From NCBI GenBank assembly GCA_011371465.1, contig DRQL01000242.1, positions 1 to 5,566 on the forward strand: 5,566 nucleotides of DNA, read 5' to 3'. Below the pieces are notes generated by a model. It ran no database searches. It worked only from the letters and a program-made list of their open reading frames with translations, and was not told the origin of the DNA. Source of the stretch: Gammaproteobacteria bacterium (lineage in GTDB: Bacteria > Pseudomonadota > Gammaproteobacteria > DSM-19610). A program made the position numbers and the translations under genes. This document shows, one piece after another, positions 4,791-5,566 of this stretch (positions are counted from its first letter, which is position 1; every line of letters begins with the position of its first letter).

Positions 4791-5566
4791 CTAGTTCACC
4801 AGGTCGGTGGAAAACACCCCGGCCTGTGATCCGTTATTTACTGCTCCCGACGCATTGAAGCCGCCGTTGAAAAAGCTGCCGTTCACGGTTTTTCCGGCAT
4901 CCGATGCGCTGAAATTCACGCCATTGACTGCACCATCGATCTGAAAACCGTTGAAACCGTTTGCGGTACCGAAATTGCCGTTGAACGTCCGGTTGTCAAA
5001 ATTGAAGCTCAGCTCCACCGGAGAACTGTAGTCCAGCACCTGGCCGCTGTAGGTCGCAGTTACCCGCCCGGCGGCGAAGGCTTCCATTTGCTGCACGGTC
5101 GGGGTGGTGCCGGTCACGAAATAACCGTCCGAATCACTCAGCGTCTGCGTGGTGCCCACATCCGTCAGCAGGTTAGCCACCCGCTGCTCGGCCTTGTTGC
5201 GCCAGTAACCGGCGTCTACGCCCTGAAAATCGATCGCCTGACCCGTGTCCTGGTTGGTGTGGCTGAGCGTGGACGTCTCCAGGTCGGTGGTGGCTTCCAG
5301 CGTTGTCTCATCCAGCGCGACTACATTGCCCTGGACAGTCTGGATATCGTTTGTTCCCCCGGAAAACTCACCACGGATTTCCACGGAATCCACATCCGGG
5401 AATGCTGCGCTGTCTTCCGCTCCGGTCACCGAAAAGCTGGTAGCGGGCCCACCTTGGGGGCTCTGCCCCGACTGCAGGTCGAAGCTGGCTGCGACCGGCC
5501 CGTTTTTCGCACCGGAGTCCCCGTTCTGCCGCGAGTAAGTGGCAAACCCACAGCTCGCACCGGCCG
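4791..5566 (-). CDS. Secreted/outer-surface beta-barrel-like protein, C-terminal part (FecR-type or TbpB-like; 5' end outside window)
   Basis: The minus-strand frame is open from the right edge to TAG at 4793-4791, giving 257 residues; a GTG at 5429 lies inside the frame and is not the start. The visible part begins with AGASCGFATYSRQNGDSGAK and is acidic and rich in Gly, Asn, Thr and Ser, with few Lys. Features in order are FPDVDSVEIRGEFSGG, YWRNKAEQRVANLL, GYFVTGTTPTVQQMEAFAAG, ATYSG, then a C-terminal series of short strands with repeated FNG/VNG turns (FNGNF, NGFNGF, VNGVNF, VNGSFFNGGF) ending AGVFSTDLVN. The layout resembles the C-terminal beta-rich domain of gammaproteobacterial FecR-domain proteins and TbpB-like barrels; this is pattern memory only, and any FecR domain or signal peptide would lie outside the window. 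It shares an operon with the PEP-CTERM gene 23 bases downstream. Confidence 0.62.
   Translation of the reverse strand, partial: AGASCGFATYSRQNGDSGAKNGPVAASFDLQSGQSPQGGPATSFSVTGAEDSAAFPDVDSVEIRGEFSGGTNDIQTVQGNVVALDETTLEATTDLETSTLSHTNQDTGQAIDFQGVDAGYWRNKAEQRVANLLTDVGTTQTLSDSDGYFVTGTTPTVQQMEAFAAGRVTATYSGQVLDYSSPVELSFNFDNRTFNGNFGTANGFNGFQIDGAVNGVNFSASDAGKTVNGSFFNGGFNASGAVNNGSQAGVFSTDLVN

Noticed and set aside
4797..5292. Repeat of a CCAGGTCGGTGG string at about 4799 and 5280
   Set aside because: Twelve bases shared once within one coding sequence, without flanking similarity; most likely chance and codon usage.
4791..5429. Complete 212-aa gene starting at the GTG at 5429
   Set aside because: The frame stays open to the window edge with similar composition upstream and no Shine-Dalgarno or signal peptide at the GTG, so it is an internal valine codon of a longer gene.

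Overview
The window is a GC-rich piece of a bacterial chromosome in which every supported gene lies on the minus strand. LeuA, RimI and the family-4 uracil-DNA glycosylase all read as gammaproteobacterial. A secreted protein with a PEP-CTERM-type C-terminus adds that the organism carries an exosortase (epsH/xrt) sorting system, typical of environmental, biofilm-forming or polysaccharide-producing Gammaproteobacteria. I cannot name a genus.

In the direction of transcription (right to left), the layout is as follows. (1) 5566-4144: the C-terminal 257 residues of a secreted, Gly/Asn/Phe-rich beta-sheet protein, resembling the C-terminal barrel of FecR-type or TbpB-like proteins. It is followed 23 bases later by a 207-aa PEP-CTERM protein with a consensus Shine-Dalgarno. 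A strong intrinsic terminator (4115-4089) closes this unit. (2) 4082-1001: a good sigma-70 promoter starts 6 bases beyond that terminator. It precedes a roughly 240-base leader holding a possible 31-codon, leucine-rich leader peptide. Then come leuA (2-isopropylmalate synthase), udg (family-4 uracil-DNA glycosylase) and rimI (ribosomal protein N-acetyltransferase), spaced 20 bp apart and then overlapping by 4 bp, so probably one operon. (3) 1000-799: a strikingly AT-rich intergenic island with a candidate promoter, a 10-bp perfect palindrome and a small hairpin. (4) 798-1: a 149-aa membrane-anchored protein with a C-terminal domain like the post-PEP-CTERM-1 family. Its stop overlaps (ATGA) the start of a secreted protein of the PA-domain/metallopeptidase-like type, which runs off the left edge.

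A housekeeping operon (leucine synthesis, base-excision repair, ribosomal protein acetylation) is therefore flanked on both sides by cell-envelope or secreted-protein loci of the kind seen in exosortase-bearing bacteria. The least ordinary parts are the candidate leuA leader, the two-gene unit at the left edge and the barrel protein/PEP-CTERM pair at the right. I see no rRNA, tRNA, CRISPR array, insertion sequence or phage gene.
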